A DNA stretch of 64,000 nucleotides from Actinomyces provencensis. GTDB lineage: Bacteria > Actinomycetota > Actinomycetes > Actinomycetales > Actinomycetaceae. Below the pieces are notes generated by a model. The model did no database searches. It was given only the letters and a program-made list of their open reading frames with translations, and was not told where the DNA came from. Made by a program: the position numbers and the translations under genes. Shown piece by piece: positions 48,571 through 58,437 of this stretch (position 1 is its first letter; each line of letters starts with the position of its first letter). The stretch is from contig NZ_LT700212.1 in NCBI RefSeq assembly GCF_900155435.1, positions 2,719,748 through 2,783,747 on the forward strand. The letters run 5' to 3'.

Positions 48571-51500
48571 ATGACCGAGCCCGTGGAACTTGCAGCACTG
48601 GTGGGGATGGGTCCCTTCACCCGTGGGCGCGCCTATGCGCGCGAGGGCCGCGTCCGCCTGCTCCACCACGACCCCGAGACCGGCGAGGTCATGGGCCTGT
48701 GCCGCGGGTCGGGCTCCCACACCTACTCCACGACGCTGGAGTACGAGTACTCACCGTCCGGTGTCCTCACCGCGGTGGACGGGGAGTGCTCGTGCCCGGT
48801 CGGGTACAACTGCAAGCACGTCGTGGCCCTGCTGCTGACCGCTCTCGGCTCATACTCCGCCGACGGGGCGGGTGGCGGGGGTGCTGACCGCGCGTCGGGA
48901 CCCTCCTGGCGTTCCGTGTTCGGAGACCTGCTCCCCAGCGGTTCCGCCACGGGTGCCCGCCTCGCCCTGGCCTTCGAGTTCACCCCCGAGCGCACTCCGG
49001 GGCCGCGGGGCGGTTCCGGTCCCCGACGGACGACACTGCCCTGGCACACAGACCACGGTGATCCCGGAGCGCTCAATGCCAGGCCGCTGCGCATGGGAAA
49101 GCGGGGCCGGTGGATCGTCACCGGTGCGACGTGGGCGAAGATCGCCCAGGGCACGGTGGAGGACGCTGATCCGGACCAGCTCGACGCCCTGCAGGAGGTA
49201 CGTCGGGCAGACCCGGACTGGGATCCCTACTACGCCTCCTCCCGCGCATGGATCGACTTCTCCGCAGGGATGGCGCCGGACATTTGGCGCGTCCTGGCCC
49301 GCGTCGTCGCAGCCGGGGTGGAGTTGGTCGAGTCCGATTCCTTCGCGCCCGTGCTGTTGGAGACCTCCCCGGCCCGAGCCGATGTCTCCATCTCCCAGGA
49401 CGGCGGTGGGGACCTGCACCTGAGCGCCGCGCTGCTCCATCCCGGCCTCGCGCCGGACTCACCGCGGGTGATGTGCGGGATGCCCGTGCACGGCCTGGCG
49501 TGGCGTGATGCCGCGGGGAACCTGCACCTGGCGGGTCTGGAGCGTCCCGCCTCGCGCACCTGGCAGGTCCTCTCACGTCAGCGCGGGGAGGTCGTGGTGC
49601 CGTCAGCGGAGCGCGGTGCCTTCGAGCGCGAGATCCTCCCACGCCTGGAGCGGTCGGGCTGGTTCTCCCCGGACGGCAGCTTCGCCCCCGCCCCGCCGAC
49701 ACCGCCCACGCTGCAGCTGGACATCACTCCGGAGGCGACCTCCGGTGTGGTGACGCGCCCGGGGGCTCGCCTGCACTGGACCTGGGTGCGCCCCGGGAGT
49801 GAGGGCGGGGTCGTGGGCATCGAGCGCAGGGACCGTTTCGCGATCGACGAGGGCGACGCCGAGGTCCGCCTGCTCACCGAGGTCTGCGCAGTGCTCTCGG
49901 GCCTGGAGGGCACCGTCGAGGAGGATCCTCCCGCTGCCGGAGGTGTGCCCGCTGGGGCCGGAGCGTCCCGGGACGCGTCAGCCGGCACCGCCGGTGCGCC
50001 CGCTGGTCCGGCACGCCGGTCCACCGGGATGCGTCCCCGTCAGGACGCGCGCCTGCGTGGCATGGAGGTGGTGCGGCTGGTGGATGAGGTCCTTCCGCGC
50101 CTGGAGGCGTTGGGTGTGACCGTTCTGCGCCACGACCTGCCCGACCTGCGCGATGCCGGCACGCCGCAGGTGCGCATCGGGGTCGGCCGGGAGGGACCCG
50201 ACTGGTTCGACCTGGAGGTGCGTGTCGAGGTGGGCGGGGTGGAGGTCCCCATGGCCTCCCTGGTGCGCGCCCTCACGCTGGGCGAGGACGTCCTCTTCCT
50301 GCCCGAGGGGACGTACGCCCACCTGGACGACCCGGCGCTGGACCACCTCCGCCGCCTCCTGGCGGAAGCCGCGGAGCTGTCCGACCAGCGACGCACCTCC
50401 CTGCGGGTGCCGCAGGTGCGCCTGTCCTGGTGGGAGGAGCTCCTGGCACTGGGCATCGTGGACACCAGCGAACACGCCTGGTTCCAGGCAGTCCGCGATG
50501 CCGTGGCGCAACCGCCCGAGCCGGCAGCACTTCCCACCGGCCTGCATGCGACACTGCGTCCCTACCAGCGTGAGGGCTTCCAGTGGCTGGCACGACTGCG
50601 TCGCTCCGGACTCGGCGGTGTGCTCGCCGACGACATGGGGTTGGGCAAGACCATCCAGGTGCTCGCCATGATCCTCGATGAGCGGGAAGGGGAGGGGGCC
50701 GCCCTCGTGGATCGGGAGGACGGGTCCGGGGGGACGGGGGAGCGCTCCGCTGCCCGGGGCAGGGGGCCGTGGCTGGTGGTCGCCCCGACCTCCGTGGTGT
50801 CCAACTGGGTGGCCGAGGCCGGCCGTTTCGCGCCGGACCTGCGGGTCGTCGCCATCGAGGCCACGAGGGCGCGGCGGGGCACTGACCTCGCCGAGGCGAC
50901 GCGAGGGGCCGACGTGGTCGTGACCTCCTACGCGCTGCTGCGCCTGGAGGAGCAGGACTACGCCGATCTGGGTGTCGTGGGCCTGGTCCTCGACGAGGCC
51001 CAGAACGCCAAGAACCACACCTCACGCACCTTCGCGGCGGTGAAGAAGGTCCAGGCCCCCGTGGTCTTCGCCGTCACGGGCACACCGATGGAGAACCATC
51101 TGGGCGAGCTGTGGTCGATGTTCGCCCTGACGGCACCGGGCCTGCTGGGCACGCCGGCCCAGTTCGGGCAGTCCTACCGCAGGCCGTTGGAGCACGGGGA
51201 TGACGCGGATGGGCAGCTCTTGGCCCGCCTGCGCCGCCGCGTCGCCCCGTTCCTGCTGCGTCGCACCAAGGAGGACGTGGCCCTGGACCTGCCGCCCAAG
51301 CAGGAACAGGTCCTCGACGTGGAACTCGTCCCCGCACACCGCCACATCTACGACCGCCACCTCCAGCGTGAGCGCCAGCGCATCCTCGGGCTCGCCGAGG
51401 ACCTGGAGCACAACCAGGTGGAGGTGCTTGCGGCCCTGACGCGTCTGCGCCAGCTCGCCATCGACCCCGCACTGGTCGAGGAGGACTCCTCCGCGCCGTC

Positions 51501-52140
51501 GTCCAAGATGGAGGTCCTGGTGCCCCTGCTGGAGAGGGCCACACAGGAGGGGCACCGGGTGCTGGTCTTCAGCCAGTTCACGCGCTACCTGCGTCGGATC
51601 GCGCAGCGGCTGGACCGCGCGGGAGTGTCCTACTCCTACCTGGACGGCACCACTCCGCACCGCAAACAGGTGATCGAAGGCTTCGCCCAGGGCGAGGACC
51701 CGGTGTTCCTCATCAGCCTCAAGGCCGGCGGTGTCGGGCTGAACCTGGCCACGGCCGACTACGCCGTGCTGGCCGATCCCTGGTGGAACCCGGCCGCCGA
51801 GGCCCAGGCCGTGGACCGTGCCCACCGCATCGGCCAGACCCGGCCCGTCCACGTCTACCGACTGGTCGCCCGGGACACCATCGAGGAGAAGGTGCTGGCC
51901 CTCCAGCAGCGCAAGCGCGACCTGGCGACCGGTGTGCTGGCGGACGGGCGTGTCGACCTGGCCCCCACCGGGACCGACGGGGCCGGTCCGGGCGAGGCGG
52001 TCGGAGTCGGCGACACGGACGTCGACGCGGACGTCGACGCGGACTCCGGATCCGCTGGTCGCAGTGCTCCGGTCGCCCCCACCCGCGCTGTCGGTGGTGG
52101 CGCGCTCAGCGCGGAGGACCTCCGGGTCCTGCTCGGGTGA
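48571..52140 (+). CDS. SNF2-family helicase with N-terminal SWIM zinc finger
   Basis: 1189 aa from ATG 48571; a TACGCT box ends 7 nt upstream, suggesting a leaderless mRNA, and the frame upstream (to 48340) has no RBS. SWIM finger C73-x-C75-x5-C81-x-H83 (GECSCPVGYNCKH); a poorly conserved middle with SNF2-associated features; SNF2 ATPase with VLADDMGLGKT (K693), VVAPTSVVSNW, DEAQ (808-811), VTGTPMENHLGELWSMF; helicase C domain with VFSQFTRYLRRIAQRL, LISLKAGGVGLNLATADY and DRAHRIGQTRPVHVYRL. It is a double-stranded DNA translocase, probably in repair or nucleoid processes. The C-terminal tail is Asp/Val repeat-like (DTDVDADVDAD). Confidence 0.94.
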   Translation: MTEPVELAALVGMGPFTRGRAYAREGRVRLLHHDPETGEVMGLCRGSGSHTYSTTLEYEYSPSGVLTAVDGECSCPVGYNCKHVVALLLTALGSYSADGAGGGGADRASGPSWRSVFGDLLPSGSATGARLALAFEFTPERTPGPRGGSGPRRTTLPWHTDHGDPGALNARPLRMGKRGRWIVTGATWAKIAQGTVEDADPDQLDALQEVRRADPDWDPYYASSRAWIDFSAGMAPDIWRVLARVVAAGVELVESDSFAPVLLETSPARADVSISQDGGGDLHLSAALLHPGLAPDSPRVMCGMPVHGLAWRDAAGNLHLAGLERPASRTWQVLSRQRGEVVVPSAERGAFEREILPRLERSGWFSPDGSFAPAPPTPPTLQLDITPEATSGVVTRPGARLHWTWVRPGSEGGVVGIERRDRFAIDEGDAEVRLLTEVCAVLSGLEGTVEEDPPAAGGVPAGAGASRDASAGTAGAPAGPARRSTGMRPRQDARLRGMEVVRLVDEVLPRLEALGVTVLRHDLPDLRDAGTPQVRIGVGREGPDWFDLEVRVEVGGVEVPMASLVRALTLGEDVLFLPEGTYAHLDDPALDHLRRLLAEAAELSDQRRTSLRVPQVRLSWWEELLALGIVDTSEHAWFQAVRDAVAQPPEPAALPTGLHATLRPYQREGFQWLARLRRSGLGGVLADDMGLGKTIQVLAMILDEREGEGAALVDREDGSGGTGERSAARGRGPWLVVAPTSVVSNWVAEAGRFAPDLRVVAIEATRARRGTDLAEATRGADVVVTSYALLRLEEQDYADLGVVGLVLDEAQNAKNHTSRTFAAVKKVQAPVVFAVTGTPMENHLGELWSMFALTAPGLLGTPAQFGQSYRRPLEHGDDADGQLLARLRRRVAPFLLRRTKEDVALDLPPKQEQVLDVELVPAHRHIYDRHLQRERQRILGLAEDLEHNQVEVLAALTRLRQLAIDPALVEEDSSAPSSKMEVLVPLLERATQEGHRVLVFSQFTRYLRRIAQRLDRAGVSYSYLDGTTPHRKQVIEGFAQGEDPVFLISLKAGGVGLNLATADYAVLADPWWNPAAEAQAVDRAHRIGQTRPVHVYRLVARDTIEEKVLALQQRKRDLATGVLADGRVDLAPTGTDGAGPGEAVGVGDTDVDADVDADSGSAGRSAPVAPTRAVGGGALSAEDLRVLLG

Positions 52141-52273
52141 AGGACGGGTCGGGGTCACACACCACTGGCGGGACGTCGCAGTGCTGAGCCCCGTCGGTGC
52201 CTCCCCCGGTCCGAGCTGACGGTGACCGCTCCGCCGTGGCGCGGGGATCGGTCGTGGTACCGGGGAGTACCCG

Positions 52274-52825
52274 TCAGCCCCGCGCGTTGTAGTCGGCGGA
52301 GAGGGCGTTCATCGCGGTGAGGAGCTTGTGGAGGTAGATGAAGGGGCCGACGACGATGAGGGCGCCGAGCACCCCCCACATCCAGTAGTCGGTGGCGCTG
52401 AGCAGGCGCGGCTGACCCCGACGCGCCAGTTCGTTGCCGATGCGTCCACTGATGTTGTTGAACCAGACGAGAGTGCCGATCCCCAGGGTGAGTGGTCCCA
52501 CGATGAAGACCAGCAGGCAGTAGTGCATGGTCCTGCGGGCGTCGTAGCGCGAGCAGATCGTGTTGACGGAGGTCGAGATCTCGGAGAGCACGATGATGGG
52601 GTAGATGCCGAAGGTGATGAGGCCGAGCAGGACCACCATGACCAGGGACCGGTCGGTGCGGAGGGAGGCGACATGCGGCGCCGGCGCGGTGGCTGGCGGG
52701 ACCACAGGCATGGCGGGGCGGGGAGCCAACGCTCCGTCTCCTGTTGGAGGGACCGGGGCTGACGGCACCGCCGCGACGGGTTCGGTCGGCGCGGTGTGGG
52801 GTGAGACTGGTTGGGGAGTGGACAT
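52274..52825 (-). CDS. DUF4234 membrane protein
   Basis: 183 aa from ATG 52825. A Pro/Ala-rich N-terminus of about 55 residues precedes TDRSLVMVVLLGLITFGIYPIIVLSEISTSVNTICSRYD, then two more helices (LVFIVGPLTLGIGTLVWFNNISGRIGNELARRG, DYWMWGVLGALIVVGPFIYLHKLLTAMNALSADYN), the DUF4234 pattern. Function unknown. Similar layout to the DUF4282 protein at 28908. Confidence 0.88.
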   Translation of the reverse strand: MSTPQPVSPHTAPTEPVAAVPSAPVPPTGDGALAPRPAMPVVPPATAPAPHVASLRTDRSLVMVVLLGLITFGIYPIIVLSEISTSVNTICSRYDARRTMHYCLLVFIVGPLTLGIGTLVWFNNISGRIGNELARRGQPRLLSATDYWMWGVLGALIVVGPFIYLHKLLTAMNALSADYNARG

Positions 52826-52979
52826 GGTGGATCCTCTGGTTGACGGAGAGATGTCGGGGACAAGGCTCTGGGACCGCTGCAGACTATCGCGGGGAGCGTC
52901 AATCGTGTCCACTTCGACGGTGGATCCTGCAGCGTGTCGTCAGGGTGCGGGTCACGTGGGAGAGGTGGATCCCCTCGGT

Positions 52980-54566
52980 TCAGTCCCGGTCTGTCGCCTC
53001 CAGGGCCACCAGGCGCATGTCGAGGCTGCGCAGCATCCGGTCGGCGACCTCCGGATCGGTACCCGGTTCGCGTCGGGCCCGGATCACCTCCGCCCGGCAG
53101 GCCTCCAGGGAGGCACGCCGTACGGAGGCCATCGCCTCCCGCCTCTCGATGATCCTGCGCGCATGCGGGGACTTCGGAGTGCCGCCCTCGGCCTCGTCGA
53201 AGGTGGACTCCGCGACCCTCCGCGCCCACTCGGTGAGGCGGTCGGCCAGTGCGGGGGGCACGTCTCTGCGGGCCGCGACCGCTGCGGTGGCGGCAGTCAT
53301 CATCCGGGTCCGCAGCGCCTGCTCGGCGGCCACCTCGGACTCGGCCTCGGCGTCGATGTGCAGGGCGTGCACGAGGGCGGGCAGGGTGAGCCCGGCGATC
53401 AGCAGCGTCACGAAGAGGACCGCGATGGCCACCACGAGGATCGCGTCACGGGCGGGGAAGGGGGTGCCGTCGCTGAGCGTCGCCGGCAGTGACAGTGCGA
53501 GCGCCAGGGTGGCCAGTCCCCTCATGCCGCCCCAGGTCATCACCACGACGTCACCGCCGGACCTCGGTGCGTCGTCCGCGACCCCTCCGTGGCGCACCGC
53601 GGCCCACATGAGCAGGAACCACCCTGCCCGCACCGCCACGAGGACGAGGGCGATCACGAGTCCGTACAGGAACAACCTGCCGATGGCAGGGCCGACGTCG
53701 AGGGCGATCTGGCGGATCTCCAGCCCGATGAGTCCGAAGGCCACACCGGTGATGCACGTCTCCAGCACCCCCCACAGGGCCTCCTGGGTCAGGCGGTCGT
53801 CGGAGCGGGCGGGATCCTCCGAGGAGCGCATCTGGAGGCCCGCCACCACCACGGCGATGACGCCGGAGGCGCCGAGGTGCTCGGCCACGAGGTAGGCGAG
53901 GAAGGGCAGTGCCAGGATCGCGGAGGAGCGTGCCATCGGGGAGTCGATGAGTTCCGTCCCGCGGCGGACCACCCACGCGCAGACCCACCCCACCGCCACG
54001 GCGACCACGGCCCCGACCAGGAAGCCGACCGCCATGGCACCGGGGTCGGGGCGGTCCCCCGACAGGGCGGCGGAGAGTGCCAGCTGGAACACGACGAGGG
54101 AGGCGGCGTCGTTGAACAGGCCCTCGGACTGCAGTGTCATGAGCACGCGCCTCGGGATGGGCACGGAACCGGCCACGGACTCCACGGCCACGGGGTCGGG
54201 AGGGGCGACCATGGCCCCCAGTGCGATGGCAGCGGCAACCGTGATGCCCGGGATGATCGCCATGGCAGTGGCGGAGGCCGCGGCGACCGTGACGACCACG
54301 AGGCCGACCGCGAGCCAGACCAGGGACCTCCACCTGCGACGCATGACCTGCCAGGAGCTGCGCTGCGCCGCGGAGTAGAGCAGGGGAGGCAGGAACACCG
54401 GCAGGATGAGCTCCGGACTGATCTCCACGGAGAGACCGGGGACGAGGGCGACCAGTGCACCGACGACCACCATGAGGGCGGGCCAGGGCAGGCGGATCCG
54501 GTCCCCGACGCCCACGACCGCGGCCGAGACGAGGGCGAGGACGACGATGAGGACCAGGGTGTGCAC
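52980..54566 (-). CDS. CPA1-family Na+/H+ antiporter
   Basis: 528 aa from GTG 54566, 6 nt after a GACAAT box, so probably leaderless. About eleven to twelve membrane helices; diagnostic segments PELILPVFLPPLLYSAAQRSSW, AIALGAMVAPPDPVAVESVAGSVPIPRRVLMTLQSEGLFNDAASLVVFQLAL (the ND pair of the ion site), and VVMTWGGMRGLATLALALSLP. The C-terminal 130 residues are cytosolic and charged. It exchanges Na+ (or K+) for H+ across the membrane for pH and salt homeostasis. Confidence 0.94.
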   Translation of the reverse strand: MHTLVLIVVLALVSAAVVGVGDRIRLPWPALMVVVGALVALVPGLSVEISPELILPVFLPPLLYSAAQRSSWQVMRRRWRSLVWLAVGLVVVTVAAASATAMAIIPGITVAAAIALGAMVAPPDPVAVESVAGSVPIPRRVLMTLQSEGLFNDAASLVVFQLALSAALSGDRPDPGAMAVGFLVGAVVAVAVGWVCAWVVRRGTELIDSPMARSSAILALPFLAYLVAEHLGASGVIAVVVAGLQMRSSEDPARSDDRLTQEALWGVLETCITGVAFGLIGLEIRQIALDVGPAIGRLFLYGLVIALVLVAVRAGWFLLMWAAVRHGGVADDAPRSGGDVVVMTWGGMRGLATLALALSLPATLSDGTPFPARDAILVVAIAVLFVTLLIAGLTLPALVHALHIDAEAESEVAAEQALRTRMMTAATAAVAARRDVPPALADRLTEWARRVAESTFDEAEGGTPKSPHARRIIERREAMASVRRASLEACRAEVIRARREPGTDPEVADRMLRSLDMRLVALEATDRD

Positions 54567-54811
54567 GTGCCGATTGTCGCACCGCCCGGTTCTGCGGCCC
54601 GGTCGTCGAGGTCTTCCTGTTCGGGGACAGCTCCGGGACGGAGGCACGGGGGTGGAGGTGCCGGGTGGTGTGCGACGTGGTGGCGTCGGGTGTCCTGGGG
54701 GTGGACGAGCTGCGCAGGGCTCGATCATCCCCGGGCAGACAGCCGTTGTGCCGCCCCCGGGCAAGGGGACGGCACACGGCATGGGAGCGGACCCTGGGGA
54801 CCGGGACGCGC

Positions 54812-56311
54812 TCACGCCCCCGCGGTCGGGTTCTTCCGGCGAGCGGCATCCTCCGCCTTCTCAGCCGCCTTGACCTCGGCGATGAAATCGGAGTGCCCCA
54901 GCGCTGGTTCCCACCCGGTGTCGACCCGTCTCCGCTGCCACAGGGACGCCAGGACCACCAGCACCGCAGCGATGACGACGGTCAGCACGACCCCGACCAC
55001 CGGGCCCAGTTGGACGGCATTCCCGATGAGAATGCCGTACCAGCCGAAGTCGGCGTCGCCGAACGTCGTGTTCGCGAAGCCGAGTGACCCCAGGACCTTC
55101 AGCAGCAGTGCCGGGAGGAAGGTGATGAGGACACCATTGGTGAACGCGCCCAGGGCCGCGCCACGGCGCCCGCCCGTCGCGTTCCCGAAGACGCCTGCTG
55201 CGCCACCGGTGAAGAAGTGGGGAACCATGCCCGGGAGGATCAACGCCAACCCGAAGGCCGGGCCGAAGACCCCGGCCAACAGGAGGAGGGACACGATGCC
55301 GCCGATGAAGGAGAAGACGAAACCGACGAGCACGGCGTTCGGCGCGTACGGAAAGACGATCGGGCAGTCGAGAGCGGGCTTCGCTCCTGGCACGACCTTC
55401 TCCGCGATGCCCTGGAAGGCGGGGACGATCTCGCCGAGGATGATGCGCACGCCGTAGAGGATGATCGCGACGCCCACGCCGAACTTCAGGCCGTTGGTCA
55501 GCGAGGTCATGATGTATGACCCCGTGTCCGCTGATCCGACGAGCTCGAAGGCCGTCTCCTGGCCGACGACCAGGAGGTACCAGACGGAGAACACCGCGTA
55601 GAAGAGAACCATGGACAGGGCCGTGGCCACCATGGAGTCGCGCAGGAAGTTCAGGCTCTGCGGCAGGCGCAGGTCCTCGGTCGACTTCGAACGCTTTCCG
55701 ACTGCAGCACCCACTGCGCCCGCAGCGATGTACCCAGCCGTACCGAAGTGGCCGATGGCGACCGTGTCGTTGCCCGTCACCTTCTTCATGAACGGATGGG
55801 CGAACGCCGGCTGGACGACCATGATGACCCCCAGCAGCACCGAACCCACGACCACGACGACGCCGTTGGCGACATCGGCGCTGGCGAGGACGACGGTGAG
55901 CATCGTGGCCATGAAGAACACGTGGTGGCCCGTGAGGAACACGTACTTCAGCGGCGTGAAGCGGGCGAGGAGCAGGGCGAAGACGAACCCGAGGATCATG
56001 ACGTAGGCGGTGATCGCGCCGAAGTCCTCCTGGGCGATCGACACGATGGCCTCATTGGTGGGAACGACGCCCTGGGCCCCTGTCGCTCCGAGGATCATCT
56101 CCCCCAGGGGGGTGAGGGAGGAGACGACGACCTCAGCTCCCGCGGAGAGGATCAGGAAACCCAAGATGGCTTTGAGTGCGCCACCGACGATCTGCCCGGT
56201 GTTCTTCTTCAGCGCGGCGAGACCGACGGCGACGACGATGCCGACCAGGAATGCGGGGACGGCGAGGATCTGGTTGACGATGAAGTCGAGTACTGACACG
56301 ACGACACTCAC
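54812..56311 (-). CDS. UlaA-type PTS IIC permease (ascorbate/pentitol family)
   Basis: 499 aa from GTG 56311, 9 bp after the IIB stop. Eleven or so membrane helices; NTGQIVGGALKAILGFLILSAGAEVVVSSLTPLGEMI, GHHVFFMATMLTVVLA and NDTVAIGHFGTAGYIAAGAVGAAVGKRSKSTEDLRLP are the UlaA signatures. It transports an L-ascorbate-like sugar or a pentose/pentitol while IIB phosphorylates it. No UlaD/E/F ascorbate genes are near; the linked transketolase favours a substrate entering the pentose phosphate pathway. Confidence 0.9.
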   Translation of the reverse strand: MSVVVSVLDFIVNQILAVPAFLVGIVVAVGLAALKKNTGQIVGGALKAILGFLILSAGAEVVVSSLTPLGEMILGATGAQGVVPTNEAIVSIAQEDFGAITAYVMILGFVFALLLARFTPLKYVFLTGHHVFFMATMLTVVLASADVANGVVVVVGSVLLGVIMVVQPAFAHPFMKKVTGNDTVAIGHFGTAGYIAAGAVGAAVGKRSKSTEDLRLPQSLNFLRDSMVATALSMVLFYAVFSVWYLLVVGQETAFELVGSADTGSYIMTSLTNGLKFGVGVAIILYGVRIILGEIVPAFQGIAEKVVPGAKPALDCPIVFPYAPNAVLVGFVFSFIGGIVSLLLLAGVFGPAFGLALILPGMVPHFFTGGAAGVFGNATGGRRGAALGAFTNGVLITFLPALLLKVLGSLGFANTTFGDADFGWYGILIGNAVQLGPVVGVVLTVVIAAVLVVLASLWQRRRVDTGWEPALGHSDFIAEVKAAEKAEDAARRKNPTAGA

Positions 56312-56320
56312 GGGAACCTC

Positions 56321-56590
56321 CTAGATGTGACGGGAGATCACGGACTTGATCTCCGCGACGTCGGTGAAGTTGTGGACGACCTCGATGGGCGTGCCCACCG
56401 AGTCGAGCTGCCCGACCAGGTCCTCGGAGGTGAGTACCAGATCGGACATGGCGGCAGCACCGCGCGCTGCCGAGATGTCGGAGGCCTCGGTGTCGGCGTC
56501 GACACCCAGTTCCTGCAGGGCACGGTCCGTGTTCATCTTGAGGATGATCGACGTTCCGATGCCCATTCCACATACCACGAGGATCTTCAC
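56321..56590 (-). CDS. PTS IIB component (UlaB/lactose-type)
   Basis: 89 aa from GTG 56590, which overlaps the IIA stop (GTGA). VKILVVCGMGIGTSIILKMNTDRAL carries the phosphocysteine C8 followed by the P-loop-like GMGIGTS typical of PTS_IIB (PF02302). It receives phosphate from IIA and passes it to the sugar bound by the UlaA-like permease. Confidence 0.93.
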   Translation of the reverse strand: MKILVVCGMGIGTSIILKMNTDRALQELGVDADTEASDISAARGAAAMSDLVLTSEDLVGQLDSVGTPIEVVHNFTDVAEIKSVISRHI

Positions 56591-57060
56591 TGCTGTGTCC
56601 TTTCGAAGGTGCTGATGGATTCCCGGACCGCGGAGACGTTGTCCAGGGCGGCGAGGGCTTCCAGTCGTCGTCCGTCCGAGACCAGACGGGCGAGCTGTGT
56701 CATCGCAGTGAGGTGCGACTCGTGGTCGCGGGCCGCCAGACCGATGACCAGGTGGACAGGGTCGTTGGACTTCGAGCCGAACTCCACCGGCTCGGCCAGA
56801 CCCACCCATGACAGACCCGTCCGCAGGACTGCGGGCGAGGGGCGGGAGTGGGCCAGCGCCAGTCCCGGGGCGATGACGATGTAGGGGCCGAGCTCCTCGA
56901 CGGTCCTGACCATCTCCCCGGTGTAGTCCGGGGTGGTGATCCCCCCGCTGACGAGGGCGTCCCCCGCCAGTTGGATCGCTGCGCGCCAGTCGTGCGCGCG
57001 TGCGGAGACGACCATGGCGTCCGCTGGCATCAGGTCGAGCAGTGAGCAGGTGGTGGACAT
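56587..57060 (-). CDS. PTS IIA component (UlaC/mannitol-fructose type)
   Basis: 157 aa from ATG 57060; the GTG at 57069 (GTGCACACC) has a closer GAGGGGAA and is an alternative start. DWRAAIQLAGDALVSGGITTPDYTGEMVRTVEELGPYIVIAPGLALAHSRPSPAVLRTGLSWVGL contains the phospho-His H71 in the ALAHSRP motif of PTS_EIIA_2. First gene of the IIA-IIB-IIC operon, with a palindromic site 60 bp upstream. Confidence 0.93.
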   Translation of the reverse strand: MSTTCSLLDLMPADAMVVSARAHDWRAAIQLAGDALVSGGITTPDYTGEMVRTVEELGPYIVIAPGLALAHSRPSPAVLRTGLSWVGLAEPVEFGSKSNDPVHLVIGLAARDHESHLTAMTQLARLVSDGRRLEALAALDNVSAVRESISTFERTQQ

Positions 57061-57119
57061 GGTGTGCACGTTCCCCTCGCCGGTGAAGGAGCGGGACGAC
57101 GACGTCCCACGTGACCCAT

Positions 57120-57146
57120 GCTAGACGACTTTTGTCTAGCACTAGA
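57120..57146. promoter_or_regulatory. Operator between the PTS operon and the ROK regulator
   Basis: Perfect dyad GCTAGAC-N7-GTCTAGC (57120-57140), overlapped by a second dyad TCTAG-CA-CTAGA (57135-57146). Bases 57128-57143 match 12 of 16 with a site before the transketolase gene (58438-58453). The A/T content stands out against the surrounding DNA. Confidence 0.75.
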
Positions 57147-57151
57147 TGTAA

Positions 57152-58423
57152 ATGGCCGCGGAGGTCCCCACTCGACCCGCCTGGCAGCGGATAACATCGA
57201 CGGGTCGGCGAACTGTGATGGGGATGATGACGATGGCCAGGCCCGTGCCAGCAGGCCCGACGGTGGCCGTGGTCGAGCGTCTGAGGAAGCGACCGCACAC
57301 ACACGCCGAGTTGGTCGAGACGACGGGCCTGGCACGGATGACCGTGCACGATCGGCTTGAGGCATTGGAACGGATCGGGCTGGTGAACCTCTCTCCGCGG
57401 AATGCGGAGACCGGTGGAAGGCCGGCGCGTCGGTACCAGATCGCCCAGGACTTCGGTCGGATCCTGGTCGCCGACGTGGGGACGTCGGTGATCAGGGCGG
57501 GCGTTGCCACCATGGATGGGACCCTCCTGGCGACCTCGTCGGTCGAGGTGGCAGCGTTCGACGACCCGTCCGGTGCGATCGATGAGGTCGCTGCGGCCTT
57601 CGAACGCTTCGTGGCCCTGGGGGAGCAGCCTGTTCGTGCCATCTGCGTGGGTCTGCCACTGTCGGTGGACCCCACCATCGGAGAGCCGTGCATCGGACCG
57701 AGCACCCGGGCGTGGGCGCACGTCGATGTGCGCCGGTCGTTGCGCCGGTTCTGTCCCGGTCCCGTCATCGTGCGCCATGACGTCGACCTCATGGCCCTGG
57801 CTGAACAGCGTCTCGTGCACCCCGAGGCGCGGGTCCTGGCGTTCATCAAGGTGGGCATGGGGATCGGTTGCTCCGTGGTCTGGGACGGGGAACCGATGTC
57901 CGGGGAGAACGGGGGAGCCTTCGAGATCGGGCACGTGGGCCGCCGTGTCACCCATGCCCGGGGTTCGGATCGCTCACCCTGCGTGAGGGGGCACGACAAT
58001 TGCCTGGAGACCGTCGCGGGCGGTCGGGCCATCGCCTCCTCGCTCCGCCTGGAGGGGGTGGGTGTGGGCTCCTCCGTGGAGATCATGAACCTCGCCGTCG
58101 CGGGCAACACGCTGGTCCGGGACGCCCTCTTCGACACGGGGGAGGAGGTCGGCACAGCGGTCTCCGGGTTGCTGGACATGCTCAACCCCGGTGTCGTCGT
58201 GGTGGGCGGGAACCTGACGACGTACTCGGATCTCGTCTACCAGGGCTTCCGTGAGACCGCGTTCGTGAGGGCCTCACCGTTGGTCCGTGACGCGGCGCGC
58301 ATCGTTCCGGCGAAGCTCGGCGTGGTCGGCGGACTGACGGGGGCATGCCTGGTGGTCCTCGACGAGTTCTACTCCGCCGATTCCCTGGACGATCTCGTCA
58401 ACGGAGCCACCCCCGTGGAGTGA
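57152..58423 (+). CDS. ROK-family transcriptional regulator
   Basis: 423 aa from ATG 57152; ATGs at 57218 and after are possible starts since no SD is seen. Winged HTH VAVVERLRKRPHTHAELVETTGLARMTVHDRLEALERIGLVNLSPRNAETGGRPARRYQIAQDFGRILVADVGTS, then a ROK domain (VLAFIKVGMGIGCSVVWDGEPMSGENGGAFEIGHVGRRV). The zinc site is variant: SPCVRGHDNCLETVAGG in place of CxCGxxGC. It lies between divergent PTS and downstream transketolase genes, with dyads in its own promoter; it most likely represses all three in the absence of a sugar or sugar phosphate. Confidence 0.9.
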   Translation: MAAEVPTRPAWQRITSTGRRTVMGMMTMARPVPAGPTVAVVERLRKRPHTHAELVETTGLARMTVHDRLEALERIGLVNLSPRNAETGGRPARRYQIAQDFGRILVADVGTSVIRAGVATMDGTLLATSSVEVAAFDDPSGAIDEVAAAFERFVALGEQPVRAICVGLPLSVDPTIGEPCIGPSTRAWAHVDVRRSLRRFCPGPVIVRHDVDLMALAEQRLVHPEARVLAFIKVGMGIGCSVVWDGEPMSGENGGAFEIGHVGRRVTHARGSDRSPCVRGHDNCLETVAGGRAIASSLRLEGVGVGSSVEIMNLAVAGNTLVRDALFDTGEEVGTAVSGLLDMLNPGVVVVGGNLTTYSDLVYQGFRETAFVRASPLVRDAARIVPAKLGVVGGLTGACLVVLDEFYSADSLDDLVNGATPVE

Positions 58424-58437
58424 GACCTTCATGCCCG

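Noticed and set aside
54812..57060. True L-ascorbate utilisation (ula) operon
   Set aside because: Only the transport components resemble Ula; the lactonase, decarboxylase and epimerases are absent and a transketolase is linked instead, so ula gene symbols were not assigned.
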